Assembly (NCBI GenBank): GCA_964352215.1
Contig: CAYGRE010000029.1
Location: 1 to 64,000 of the forward strand
Reading direction: 5' to 3'
From: CAWUKT01 sp964352215
GTDB taxonomy: Bacteria; Bacteroidota; Bacteroidia; J057; JADKCL01
Length of the DNA: 64,000 nucleotides
In this document: positions 42,081 to 50,932 of the stretch, in pieces
How the letters are laid out: the number at the start of each line of letters is the position of its first letter
How positions within the stretch are numbered: the stretch's first letter is position 1
Notes under the pieces: model-generated
Databases searched by the model: none
What the model was told of the DNA's origin: nothing
Seen by the model: only the letters and a program-made list of their open reading frames with translations
Program-made: the position numbers and the translations under genes

Positions 42081-42113
42081 TTTAAGCCGCAAAAGTAATT
42101 TTTTGCGGCTTAA
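42081..42113 (-). terminator. Long hairpin between msrA and mscS, containing a promoter element
   Basis: TTTAAGCCGCAAAA (42081-42094) pairs with TTTTGCGGCTTAAA (42100-42113), a perfect 14-bp stem ending the msrA transcript. The same bases hold a minus-strand TACTTTTG (42097-42090), an exact -7 element 45 bp before mscS, but no -33 match. A bifunctional terminator/promoter is possible. Confidence 0.65.
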
Positions 42114-42156
42114 ATAACATGCTCTCTTCGATCAATTTATCACTCAGCGGGACAAA

Positions 42157-42828
42157 TCAGTGGGCATTCTCTTTCAGTAACTCTGGAAACTTGGCTTTGA
42201 AGCGGTTCAGTCGGGGGATGGAAACGGCACGTACATAACCCTGATTGGGATTGCGTTGTTCAAAATCCTGGTGGTAATCTTCAGCAGGATAGAAAGCTTC
42301 GAGAAGGGCCAGTTCAGTGGAGATCGCACCATCGAAAACCTTGTCTTTTTCCAGCTGATTCATATAGTTCCTGGCGGTTGTCTTTTCTGAATCGTTTTGG
42401 TAGAAGATGGCAGAACGGTATTGTGGACCATGGTCGGGCCCCTGAGCGTTGCGGGTAGTGGGATCATGGGAGCCAAAAAAGACTTTCAACAGGGTTTCGT
42501 AGCTGACCACCTCAGCGTCGTAATATACTTCTACGGCTTCGGCATGCTTGGTGCGTCCGGAACTGACTTGCTCGTAAGTAGCGGTAGCACTTTTTCCACC
42601 CGCATAACCCGATACGACCTCTTCAACTCCGGTTACGGATTCAAAGATGGCCTCTACACACCAGAAACAGCCACTTGCAAAATAGGCCTTAGAGAGATTT
42701 TCCAGGTTTTCCTGGCTGACCTTTTTTACCGGAGTGGTACTATTACCATTTTCGGCCTGTGGAGCCGGACTACATGCGATGCCTAAGACCGCAAGGAGCA
42801 TCAACGAAAGGAGGAGATTCAGTTTCAT
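42157..42828 (-). CDS. msrA: Peptide-methionine (S)-S-oxide reductase, lipoprotein form
   Basis: The 223-residue precursor has a lipobox ending in Cys19 (LGIAC), so it is anchored in a membrane facing the periplasm. The catalytic motif GCFWC is in YFASGCFWCVEAIFE, followed by GVEEVVSGYAGG and the late GPDHGPQYRSAIF. It repairs oxidised methionine in exported proteins. No msrB partner is fused or adjacent. Confidence 0.95.
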   Translation of the reverse strand: MKLNLLLSLMLLAVLGIACSPAPQAENGNSTTPVKKVSQENLENLSKAYFASGCFWCVEAIFESVTGVEEVVSGYAGGKSATATYEQVSSGRTKHAEAVEVYYDAEVVSYETLLKVFFGSHDPTTRNAQGPDHGPQYRSAIFYQNDSEKTTARNYMNQLEKDKVFDGAISTELALLEAFYPAEDYHQDFEQRNPNQGYVRAVSIPRLNRFKAKFPELLKENAH

Positions 42829-42949
42829 AATATCTTTAATCGATTCTTGTGGGCGATTGTTTTGTTAATATTTACGTGGCACCGGATTCAGAGTTATCAC
42901 GAAACAATCACATTTGCATCAATGGACCCCAAAAGGTTAAATTATCAGA

Positions 42950-43540
42950 ATGTATCAAAAATCATTTCCCATTTGTCCTGTTGAGGGCCCGCGCGACCCA
43001 GTTCCTTACCAACGGGGGATGATGAAGGGGGCGATCCCCCGGAAATGCGCTACCTGCCAGTTTCTTGAGGGAGGAATGTGTGCCAGGGGAGTAAACCTGA
43101 CCGACACCCTGCTTTACCTTGACCATGGTCCCTGTTCTATAAGTGGAAATACTGATCCCGAACCGATCAACCTACCCAATGTTTGGCCCTATCAACAGAT
43201 TATGGTTCCCTACAAGTGTACTTCCTGTCCGCGGCTGATGGCAGATGGGGGAGATGGAGTGATCTGTACCGACAACAGGGAAGTCTTGGGGGGATTTCCC
43301 AGAGGCGTGGATTGGGGGAAATTCAAACCGGATCATCCAGTGGTTGGAATTGCAGGATACAAGTTGGACCGGGATACCATCCTTTTGGAGGTGCGGGGCA
43401 ATCGCAATCAAGCGGTTCGCAGTTTCAAAGCCTTAAACCCTAAGGCGAGCATGAAGGAGGCGATGGATGCGATGCAGCAAGTAAGGGGCAAAATCATGAT
43501 GGCCTCCTCTCAGGAAAATCCGGGAGGACCTATCTGGTAA
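42950..43540 (+). CDS. Cysteine-rich hypothetical protein, possible metal binder
   Basis: The 196-residue protein is not recognised. It has no signal peptide. Eight cysteines occur: C9, then C33-x2-C36-x7-C44-x17-C62, then C90-x2-C93-x12-C106. The CxxC spacing is that of zinc or iron-sulfur sites, and two metal sites is the simplest reading, with C9 as a possible fourth ligand of the second. The C-terminal ~90 residues have no cysteine. The gene is alone between divergent msrA and a convergent gene at 43551. Confidence 0.7.
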   Translation: MYQKSFPICPVEGPRDPVPYQRGMMKGAIPRKCATCQFLEGGMCARGVNLTDTLLYLDHGPCSISGNTDPEPINLPNVWPYQQIMVPYKCTSCPRLMADGGDGVICTDNREVLGGFPRGVDWGKFKPDHPVVGIAGYKLDRDTILLEVRGNRNQAVRSFKALNPKASMKEAMDAMQQVRGKIMMASSQENPGGPIW

Positions 43541-43550
43541 ATAAAGATGC

Positions 43551-43922
43551 TTATTTGGTGAAGGTCAATCCGATGCCATCTTCGGTTTCTACCGTGATCA
43601 CGATCTCATCAGTTGATTCATCAACATGAATGGTCAAGTGATCCAGCGGTGCGATCTCACCTCCTTGAATTCCCATGATTTGCCCATCGATCAATTCACC
43701 GTAAACCCTTTGGTCAAAGCATTCCATGGTTCCCAGCTCCCTACAATATTCAAACCGCAGGCTGCCATTGTGGTCTACCAATTGAAAGGTAGCATTCATG
43801 GATTGGTTTTGACAGGTATAGACACCGAGTAGTTCTTCAACCCCGGTACCTGTACCGGATGCGAAACTGAAGTTGAGGCCCAAGAGGCCTGCGAAAGCGA
43901 GGAAAAGTATATATTTTTTCAT
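43551..43922 (-). CDS. Small secreted protein
   Basis: The 123-residue precursor begins with a good signal peptide (MKKYILFLAFAGLLGLNFSFA, ATG at 43922; an upstream in-frame ATG at 43946 overlaps the preceding gene). The mature part is a beta-rich domain of ~100 residues (LLGVYTCQNQSMNATFQLVD, two pairs of cysteines possible). It resembles DUF-type periplasmic proteins with lipocalin-like strands, without a confident family. It follows the T9SS protein gene by 20 bp on the same strand, so the two are likely cotranscribed. Confidence 0.7.
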   Translation of the reverse strand: MKKYILFLAFAGLLGLNFSFASGTGTGVEELLGVYTCQNQSMNATFQLVDHNGSLRFEYCRELGTMECFDQRVYGELIDGQIMGIQGGEIAPLDHLTIHVDESTDEIVITVETEDGIGLTFTK

Positions 43923-43942
43923 GGATGAAGGCTTAAGGAGAA

Positions 43943-45094
43943 TCATTGAATGGTGATACGCTTGTTCTGGCGCTGGCCATTTTGAGTGATGACCATTTGG
44001 TACATGCCGGTAGCCAATTGCTGTTGCAGATTCAGGTCAATTTCCTGGGTGCCGGCAGAGGCGTTAAAGCTTTCGGTGTAGACCGAACGCCCACTCAGAT
44101 CAGAAATCGTTAACTGGAGCAAGCCATCTTTTTCCATCACGGTGCGCACATGCAGGTTACCATTGCTCGGATTAGGATAGACTTCCATTTCCTGCAATTC
44201 CCTTACTTGCACGCTGCGAATCTCAGAATAGGATAGCTCTCCATTTTCATCCGTCATCTTTAAACGGTAGTAGTTGTCCCCGTAAGAAGGAAGATGGTGC
44301 TGGAACTGGAAAGTGGTTTGTCCTTCTTGGGCAGCCACTGAACCGATGGTCTTGAACTGAGCCATGGCACTACCATCGGTCGACCAGGTCACTTCAAAGT
44401 CCTGCCCGTCGAGGGAGTTTCCGGTTTCCCAATTCAAATTTACACCGCCAGAAACAGGCTCGGCTGAAAATGAAGCCAACTCGATCGGAAGGATATTGCT
44501 CAGGAGCAAATTGTCGATGCAATTGTAGTGACCGGTTCCGGTGCCCGTATTGTTGTAATTAACAATGGTCAGGAAGGTATGATTTTGGGTAGGAGTAAAG
44601 TTGATGCCGTGGTTGATCCAGCTATTCAGATTGGTAATCGAGCCTGAATCCCATAGCAATTCCACGCGATTGGTGCAGGAAGAACCTCCCCAGAACTGAA
44701 TCCGACCGGTCCCACTCCATGAACTGTGTGCATTCGAACGGAAAATGTCTATCGAACCGGAATAATTAATCCCGGCCAGCAAATTGCAGGCTTGTCCCAT
44801 CGCTTCCTGATAAGATTGGCCATTGGTGGTTACCATTCCGATATAGGTGACACCGTTGGAGGCGGGAGTATTGATGCCAAAAATTCCAGCACCGGTTCCA
44901 TTGATGATCTGCACATCAGGTGATCCTCCACAATTGCTCCAACCAGAGGGGACAGAGGAAGCACTTCCGTTTGAAGCCTCAAAGGAAGAGTTGTTCAGAA
45001 TTTGAGAATTGAGAATGGTCATGGCACAAAGTGATATGAACACCGACAAAACGGCTATCCGATGGGGTACGATCCGAGTGAGTAATGATTTCAT
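43943..45094 (-). CDS. T9SS-exported protein with an N-terminal carbohydrate-binding-like domain
   Basis: The 383-residue precursor starts at 45094 (MKSLLTRIVPHRIAVLS; the frame extends 29 codons upstream without signal-peptide features). Residues about 30-210 form a beta-sandwich that looks like a choice-of-anchor or CBM-type module (NGSASSVPSGW, GVTYIGM). A second fibronectin-like segment (LNWETGNSLDGQDFEVTWSTDG) precedes the T9SS sorting domain (VYPNPSNGNL to end). No catalytic motif seen; probably an adhesin or matrix protein. Confidence 0.85.
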   Translation of the reverse strand: MKSLLTRIVPHRIAVLSVFISLCAMTILNSQILNNSSFEASNGSASSVPSGWSNCGGSPDVQIINGTGAGIFGINTPASNGVTYIGMVTTNGQSYQEAMGQACNLLAGINYSGSIDIFRSNAHSSWSGTGRIQFWGGSSCTNRVELLWDSGSITNLNSWINHGINFTPTQNHTFLTIVNYNNTGTGTGHYNCIDNLLLSNILPIELASFSAEPVSGGVNLNWETGNSLDGQDFEVTWSTDGSAMAQFKTIGSVAAQEGQTTFQFQHHLPSYGDNYYRLKMTDENGELSYSEIRSVQVRELQEMEVYPNPSNGNLHVRTVMEKDGLLQLTISDLSGRSVYTESFNASAGTQEIDLNLQQQLATGMYQMVITQNGQRQNKRITIQ

Positions 45095-45279
45095 AATCGA
45101 AAAAAGAATACGTCTTAAACAAACAGCTAAATCGAAAAAAAAGTGCGTTGATTGATCCTGTGATCTGAATCCTAGACTCAAGATAAGAAAATATACACAA
45201 AAGTCACCAAAATATTACATACCAAAGTCAAAGCAATTCCTTTTCACTTTCATATTCTGGTCCTATTTTCGCTCTTATT

Positions 45280-45708
45280 ATGAACTTGGAACATCCCTTT
45301 CGCCACATTCTCTACATCCCGGTTCGGTTTTCTGACCTCGATGCGATGGGACATGTCAACAATGCCCGTTACCTCACCTTTTACGAGGAGGCGCGTTCGG
45401 CCTGGTTCCGTGACTGTGCCGGGATGCCGCATAACAGTACCGACTACCCGGTCATTCTTGCCAGGGCAGAGGTAGATTATCTCCTTCCTATATCTCCCGG
45501 ACAGCATGTATATGTTGCAACCCGTTGCACTGCCTTTGGGGAAAAGAGTATGACCATCAAAGGGTTGATAGCCCTGGATCCCGGCATGACAATAATAGCC
45601 TCAAGATATACCTGCACCCTCGTATATTATGATTACGAGGAAGGCGTATCGATCCCAATCCCACAAAGCTTCAAAGACCGGGTCGCACGTTATGAAGCTG
45701 GGAATTAG
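45280..45708 (+). CDS. Acyl-CoA thioesterase, 4-hydroxybenzoyl-CoA thioesterase-like hotdog fold
   Basis: The 142-residue protein has the 4HBT signature RFSDLDAMGHVNNARYLTFYEEAR, with the catalytic Asp followed by GHVNN. This family hydrolyses acyl-CoA thioesters; the in vivo substrate is unclear. A TATTTTCG element (45264-45271) 8 bp before the start may be its promoter, one base from consensus. Confidence 0.9.
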   Translation: MNLEHPFRHILYIPVRFSDLDAMGHVNNARYLTFYEEARSAWFRDCAGMPHNSTDYPVILARAEVDYLLPISPGQHVYVATRCTAFGEKSMTIKGLIALDPGMTIIASRYTCTLVYYDYEEGVSIPIPQSFKDRVARYEAGN

Positions 45709-45786
45709 ATTTAGGCTGGTCTTTTTGCCCCTTAAAAACCTTCTTGAAATCGTAAGCCTCCCCTGGGAGATTAATATTTTTACACC

Positions 45787-47016
45787 ATGAATTCCTCAGA
45801 AGCATCCACTGTTTCAACTCCCGTTTCCCTGATTGAATTGGCGGAAACGTATGGTACTCCTCTTTATGTTTACAATACGGACCGCATTGCAGCCCGGTAC
45901 AAAGGTTTAACCGATGCTTTTAAGGATGCAAATGTTAAAATCAAATACGCAGCGAAGGCCCTGACAAATATCAATATCCTTCGTTTGCTGCAACAACTAG
46001 GATCGGGACTGGATACGGTTTCTATTCAGGAGGTAAAACTAGGTTTGAAAGCTGGATTTGAACCACAAGAGATCATTTACACCCCCAACTGCGTGTCTTT
46101 TGATGAAATCAGGGAAGCTGTTGAGTTGGGTGTGCACATCAACATCGACAATATCTCTGTCCTGGAGCAATTCGGACACCATTATGGTTCCCAGGTTCCG
46201 ATCTGTATTCGTATCAATCCCCATATTCTGGCCGGAGGGAATTACCAGATTTCAACCGGGCATATCGACTCCAAATTTGGAATCTCCATCTATCAGATGC
46301 GCCATGTGGAAAGGGTCGTTGCAAGTACCGGAGTTCAAGTTCGGGGTTTGCACATGCATACCGGATCGGAGATCAAGGACATCGATGTGTTTTTGCGAGG
46401 GGTGGAAATCTTGCTGGAAATGACAGACTACTTTCCAGATTTGGAATACATCGATCTGGGAAGTGGTTTTAAGGTTCCTTACAAGCCAGAGGACCTGGAA
46501 ACAGACCTGGAAGATTTAGGAAAAAGGCTGACTGAGCGCTTCAATGCCTTTTGTCAGGAGAAAGGGAAAGACCTGGAACTCTGGTTTGAGCCGGGGAAAT
46601 ACCTGGTCAGCGAATCGGGAACATTTCTGGCGAAGGTCAACGTGATCAAGCAGACGACGGCGACCGTCTTTGCCGGGATCGACTCAGGATTCAACCATTT
46701 GATCCGGCCCATGTTCTACCAGTCCTACCATCATCTCACCAACTTGTCCAATCCCGAGGGTACCGAGCGGATTTATACCGTGGTAGGGTATATCTGTGAA
46801 ACGGATACTTTCGCCTGGGACCGTAGAATAGCTGAGATTCGGGAGGGAGATGTGCTGGCATTTCACAATGCGGGTGCGTACTGTTTCTCCATGGCATCCA
46901 ATTATAACTCCCGCTTCCGTCCGGCAGAGGTGATGATCCATCAGGGACAGGCCCACCTGATTCGGGAACGGGAAGATCTGGATGACCTGCTGGCAAAGCA
47001 GATCATGGTTCTCTGA
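45787..47016 (+). CDS. lysA: Diaminopimelate decarboxylase
   Basis: The 409-residue PLP enzyme makes lysine from meso-diaminopimelate. The PLP lysine is K57 (IKYAAKALTN), with HTGSEI (substrate contact), the glycine-rich phosphate loop YIDLGSGF and the C-terminal CETDTFAWDR (CESGD-type) motif; the second-subunit tyrosine is in the GAYCFSMASNYN end. Length is normal. It stands alone, with 78 bp to the preceding gene. Confidence 0.95.
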   Translation: MNSSEASTVSTPVSLIELAETYGTPLYVYNTDRIAARYKGLTDAFKDANVKIKYAAKALTNINILRLLQQLGSGLDTVSIQEVKLGLKAGFEPQEIIYTPNCVSFDEIREAVELGVHINIDNISVLEQFGHHYGSQVPICIRINPHILAGGNYQISTGHIDSKFGISIYQMRHVERVVASTGVQVRGLHMHTGSEIKDIDVFLRGVEILLEMTDYFPDLEYIDLGSGFKVPYKPEDLETDLEDLGKRLTERFNAFCQEKGKDLELWFEPGKYLVSESGTFLAKVNVIKQTTATVFAGIDSGFNHLIRPMFYQSYHHLTNLSNPEGTERIYTVVGYICETDTFAWDRRIAEIREGDVLAFHNAGAYCFSMASNYNSRFRPAEVMIHQGQAHLIREREDLDDLLAKQIMVL

Positions 47017-47181
47017 AATCCTTGTCAATGGTCATGGCTATACCTCAGTGCCCTATTAAGGGACACGTATCAAAAGAACTGGAATTGATCCGATCTTTTC
47101 ATTAAATTGAATTCGAATCAGATCAATAATGGCTTGGTTCAGATGGGTTTTATGTTGGAAGTCACAAGTTTTACAATCAAT

Positions 47182-49455
47182 ATGAGGAATCGCTTTACCT
47201 TTTTACTAATTCTGTTCATGGTCCCTGGAATAGGCTGGGCTCAATGCACCACGAACAATGCGACCGGTTGTCAATGCAAGGATCAGAATCAGACGGATTG
47301 TGATTTGTTGCCAGATATCGGTATTTCCGACTATGCCATCCTGAATTACCAGGGCGGCCCTACCGAGTACCCTCAAACCGGTGCTGGAGCCAATAATGGC
47401 CGTCTCCGTGTAACTGGTAGTACGCCCAATTACGGGTTTGGTCCCTTTACGGTTGGTGCTGTAAACATCTGGACTTGCGGTACAGATACCTTCACCGATT
47501 ACAACCAGGCGCTCGCCGTTTGCAATACCCCAACTCAACTGATCAAGCAAAAGATTTACCATAAGAACAATGGGACTATGACCTATTGGGAAAGATGGGC
47601 AGGGTCCATGACCTATCACCCTACCCACGGTCACATGCACGTGGATGACTGGGCTACTTTCACCCTCCGCGTTGAAAATCCCAATGATCCCAATCCACTG
47701 AACTGGCCAATTGTCGGCAACGGTGCAAAAGTTGGGTTTTGCCTGATGGATTACGGAACCTGCTCCAATTACAACGGTCATTGCCGCGATGCAGCTGGCA
47801 ACGTGTTGACCAACGGTGACTTCACCAACTGGGGACTTGGTGGTGGACAGTACAACTGCTCACCAGTAGAACAAGGAATCTCGGTTGGGCACACCGATAT
47901 CTATTCAGAAAACCTGGATGGCATGTGGATCGATATTCCACCAGGAACCTGCAATGGTGATTACTACATTGTGATTGAAGTTGACCCCAACAATAACTTC
48001 CTCGAATCTGATGAAACAAATAACTGGACTGCGGTTCCATTTACCCTGACTCAGCAGGTACCTGCTGGTTCTAATACTGCATCCATCGCTGCCAGTGGAC
48101 CCACCAACTTGTGTGCCGGTGATTCTATCACCCTGACCGCAAATGCCGGTACCGCTTTCCAGTGGTCCAATGGTGGAACTACACAGTCGATTACTGTTGG
48201 TACAGGTGGTTCTTATACAGTCACCGTGACCAGTCCTTGTGGAACCGGCGTCTCTGACCCAGTTGTTATTTCAACTACCAATACCGCAACTGCACCTGCG
48301 ACCACCGGTGCTACCATCTGTGGTAGCGGTTCGGTAACCCTGACTGCAAATGGAGCCGGTACTTACTATTGGTTTGATGCCCCAACCGGTGGCAATATGG
48401 TGGGCAGTGGCCCTTCCTTTACTACACCTACCCTGACGACTACCACCGACTACTATGTAGAACGTGAAGAAACTGTGCCCGGACAATCACTCAATGGAGG
48501 TCCATTGGACAACAATATTGGAACCGGAGCCTACCATACCAACAATTCCCGTTACCTGGAATTTGATGCACTTAAGCCCTTTACCCTGGAATCTGTCTGG
48601 GTAGATGCACAGAATGCAGGAACCCGTGACCTGGAGGTCCGTGATGACAATGGTTTTATCATCGCTTCCGCATCCGTGTTTATTCCTCAGGGACAAAGCC
48701 GGGTATCATTGAATTTCCAGATTCCTCAGCAGAACAACCTGCGGTTTGGACTTTCATCCAACTCAGCAGTTGACCTTTACCGGAACAACGATGGGGTAAA
48801 TTTCCCTTATGTAATGAGTGATGTTGCCACCATTACCGGTTCTTCTGCTGGTGCCCAGTATTACTATTTCTATTATGACTGGGAAATCAAAACCGATGAC
48901 TTGATTTGTACTACCCCACGTTCTATGGCAACAGCAACCATTGCTGCAGCCCCTGCCGTGAGTTACACTGGTCTTGGTACCAACTATACTACGGCTGATC
49001 CTCCGGTTAACCTGGTCGGAAACCCGGCTGGTGGTACTTTCTCAGGCCCAGGTGTCAATGGAAACATGTTCGATCCTTCACTGGCTGGTGCTGGTGGTCC
49101 CTATACTGTGACCTATTCCTACACCGATGCCAACGGATGTTCCAATTCCATCGACCAGACGGTCACTGTATCTCCATTCGTTTCTGTACTGGACGGAGAG
49201 CTCCCAGGTCAACTCAATGTTTTCCCGAATCCGCATACCGGATCATTCAACCTGAGTTTTGAATTGTTGAATGGTCACAATGTGGAAATCATCCTCCGGG
49301 ATGTGACCGGTAAAGTCGTTCAGACAGAAAGCCTGGGTAAGGTAGTCGGACAATTCAGCCGCGAATTCAATATGAGCGATCTCAGCCGAGGCGTATATCT
49401 GCTCGAGGTTCAGGTCGATGACAACCGATTCAATACCAAGATCGTTTACCATTGA
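47182..49455 (+). CDS. Lysyl-oxidase-like protein exported by T9SS
   Basis: The 757-residue precursor starts at the ATG at 47182 (MRNRFTFLLILFMVPGIGWAQ signal peptide; upstream frame is spurious). Residues about 30-300 match the lysyl oxidase family. The copper motif H149-x-H151-x-H153 lies in HPTHGHMHVDDW. The cofactor lysine is K183 (GAKVGFCLMDYGTC) and the cofactor tyrosine is Y241 (QGISVGHTDIYSENLDGMW), the pair that forms lysine tyrosylquinone. The domain ends with ESDETNN. After it come Ig-like and beta-rich modules, including one shared with the M36 peptidase at 12658, and a T9SS sorting domain. It may oxidise lysines in surface or matrix proteins. Activity is an inference. Confidence 0.88.
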   Translation: MRNRFTFLLILFMVPGIGWAQCTTNNATGCQCKDQNQTDCDLLPDIGISDYAILNYQGGPTEYPQTGAGANNGRLRVTGSTPNYGFGPFTVGAVNIWTCGTDTFTDYNQALAVCNTPTQLIKQKIYHKNNGTMTYWERWAGSMTYHPTHGHMHVDDWATFTLRVENPNDPNPLNWPIVGNGAKVGFCLMDYGTCSNYNGHCRDAAGNVLTNGDFTNWGLGGGQYNCSPVEQGISVGHTDIYSENLDGMWIDIPPGTCNGDYYIVIEVDPNNNFLESDETNNWTAVPFTLTQQVPAGSNTASIAASGPTNLCAGDSITLTANAGTAFQWSNGGTTQSITVGTGGSYTVTVTSPCGTGVSDPVVISTTNTATAPATTGATICGSGSVTLTANGAGTYYWFDAPTGGNMVGSGPSFTTPTLTTTTDYYVEREETVPGQSLNGGPLDNNIGTGAYHTNNSRYLEFDALKPFTLESVWVDAQNAGTRDLEVRDDNGFIIASASVFIPQGQSRVSLNFQIPQQNNLRFGLSSNSAVDLYRNNDGVNFPYVMSDVATITGSSAGAQYYYFYYDWEIKTDDLICTTPRSMATATIAAAPAVSYTGLGTNYTTADPPVNLVGNPAGGTFSGPGVNGNMFDPSLAGAGGPYTVTYSYTDANGCSNSIDQTVTVSPFVSVLDGELPGQLNVFPNPHTGSFNLSFELLNGHNVEIILRDVTGKVVQTESLGKVVGQFSREFNMSDLSRGVYLLEVQVDDNRFNTKIVYH

Positions 49456-50855
49456 TGGTGATCAACATACTTAAAATGAAACCCACGTTTCTCAGGAATA
49501 CCGCCACCCTTTTGGCGGTATTCCTGTATTCTGCCCTGTCCTTGCACGGCCAATTGGCCGTTACAGTTTACGACGAGCTCAATACGCCATTGATCTCGAA
49601 TTCAGTGAACGACATTGAGGTCAGCAGCAATGGCCTGCTCTGGATCGCAACCGCCAACGGTCTGAACACCTTTGATGGGAACTCCACCTGGAATTTGTAC
49701 CAGAGTACCAACAGTGACCTGACCGACAGCTGGGTACAGGAGGTGCATTTGCAAAACGACAGCATCGTTTGGCTCGGAACTTTTCAGGGAGGACTGAACC
49801 GCTTTGATGGGAGCAACTGGCAGTCGTGGACAACTGCCAATTCGGATTTGCCTTCCGACCATGTACGTGCAATCGCCACGACTCCGGGCGGCACCGTTTG
49901 GATCGGAACCACCGCCGGCCTGGTCAGGATGCAAAACGGAAATATGTACCTCTATGATTTTGTGGGTGCTGGTCTGGAGTCCAATCATGTCGCCAGTATC
50001 CTTCCGGTGGGAGAGGACACGGCCTGGATTGGAACCATCAACGGTGGTCTGCTCTATGTGACTGATACCAATTTCAGTGCACAAACCCTGGCCAACTCCG
50101 GTATTCCAGACAATTCCATCCTGGATGTCATTATGGATTCAAGTGGAGACCTTTGGGTGGCAATGCCCGCCGGGGGATTGGGGCTCTACCGGAACCTCGT
50201 TTGGTTTGGCTACAATCCCTTCAACTCTCCCAATCCAGCGAGTACCATTGAGGAAATGACCCTTGACCAGAATGAAGACCTTTGGATGGCAAGCCTGAGT
50301 CAGGGACTCGTCTATTATGACCAAACCAACTGGTCCAACTGGAAAAGCAGCAACAGCGATATCCCTGCTGATTATTTGTCCACGGTTGTATTTGATCCCA
50401 TTTCCGGTAATCTATGGGCTGGTGCACCGGCTGCGGGATTGCTTAAGATCGACAAAGATATTCTCTTAACCAGTCCCAAACCTTTGGCATCAGGTTTTAC
50501 CATTTCTCCAAATCCCAGTCAGGGGCAGTTCAGAATCAGTCCTTCTCAAGCATTGGGGCCATTTTCAGTACGTATACTGGACATGACCGGAAGAATCATG
50601 TATCAGTCGGGAGGAACGGCAAGTAAACAGGGTAAACCAGTGACATCAAGTACACCAGGCACATCAAGTACACCAGGCACATCAAGTACACCAGGCACAT
50701 CAAGTACACCAGGTACGTCAGGGACATCCGTCGACCCCTTAACCAACCCTCCGTCCGAATCCTTGCTGCTGAACCTCAACCTGCCCGCAGGGAGATATTT
50801 CGTAGAAATGAATCAAAATGGACAAAATAGTTATCAATCCATGATTATTCATTGA
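49455..50855 (+). CDS. Secreted propeller protein with T9SS sorting domain interrupted by repeats
   Basis: The start codon overlaps the previous stop (TGATG at 49453-49457), so it is probably translationally coupled to the lysyl oxidase gene; an ATG at 49476 is an alternative with a cleaner signal peptide. The body is a set of two-component-regulator-type propeller repeats (for example LLWIATANGLNTFDG, VWIGTTAGLVRM) that form a beta-propeller. The C-terminal T9SS domain is split by a Thr/Ser/Pro/Gly-rich insert that includes four TSSTPG repeats between its strands. The insert is unusual for this domain. Next gene 77 bp downstream. Confidence 0.88.
   Translation: MVINILKMKPTFLRNTATLLAVFLYSALSLHGQLAVTVYDELNTPLISNSVNDIEVSSNGLLWIATANGLNTFDGNSTWNLYQSTNSDLTDSWVQEVHLQNDSIVWLGTFQGGLNRFDGSNWQSWTTANSDLPSDHVRAIATTPGGTVWIGTTAGLVRMQNGNMYLYDFVGAGLESNHVASILPVGEDTAWIGTINGGLLYVTDTNFSAQTLANSGIPDNSILDVIMDSSGDLWVAMPAGGLGLYRNLVWFGYNPFNSPNPASTIEEMTLDQNEDLWMASLSQGLVYYDQTNWSNWKSSNSDIPADYLSTVVFDPISGNLWAGAPAAGLLKIDKDILLTSPKPLASGFTISPNPSQGQFRISPSQALGPFSVRILDMTGRIMYQSGGTASKQGKPVTSSTPGTSSTPGTSSTPGTSSTPGTSGTSVDPLTNPPSESLLLNLNLPAGRYFVEMNQNGQNSYQSMIIH
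50643..50714 (+). repeat. 18-bp tandem repeat in frame (four units)
   Basis: Four units of ACATCAAGTACACCAGGC (last unit ends T) encode TSSTPG repeats inside the T9SS sorting domain of the propeller protein. Units are almost identical, so copy number is likely to vary. Confidence 0.95.
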
Positions 50856-50932
50856 TACTTCTCCCGCTGCAAAACTTTTTGTCCCTTAGTTTTGTCTTTA
50901 TCACAGGAACTCAATGCATCCTGGTTGTACCT

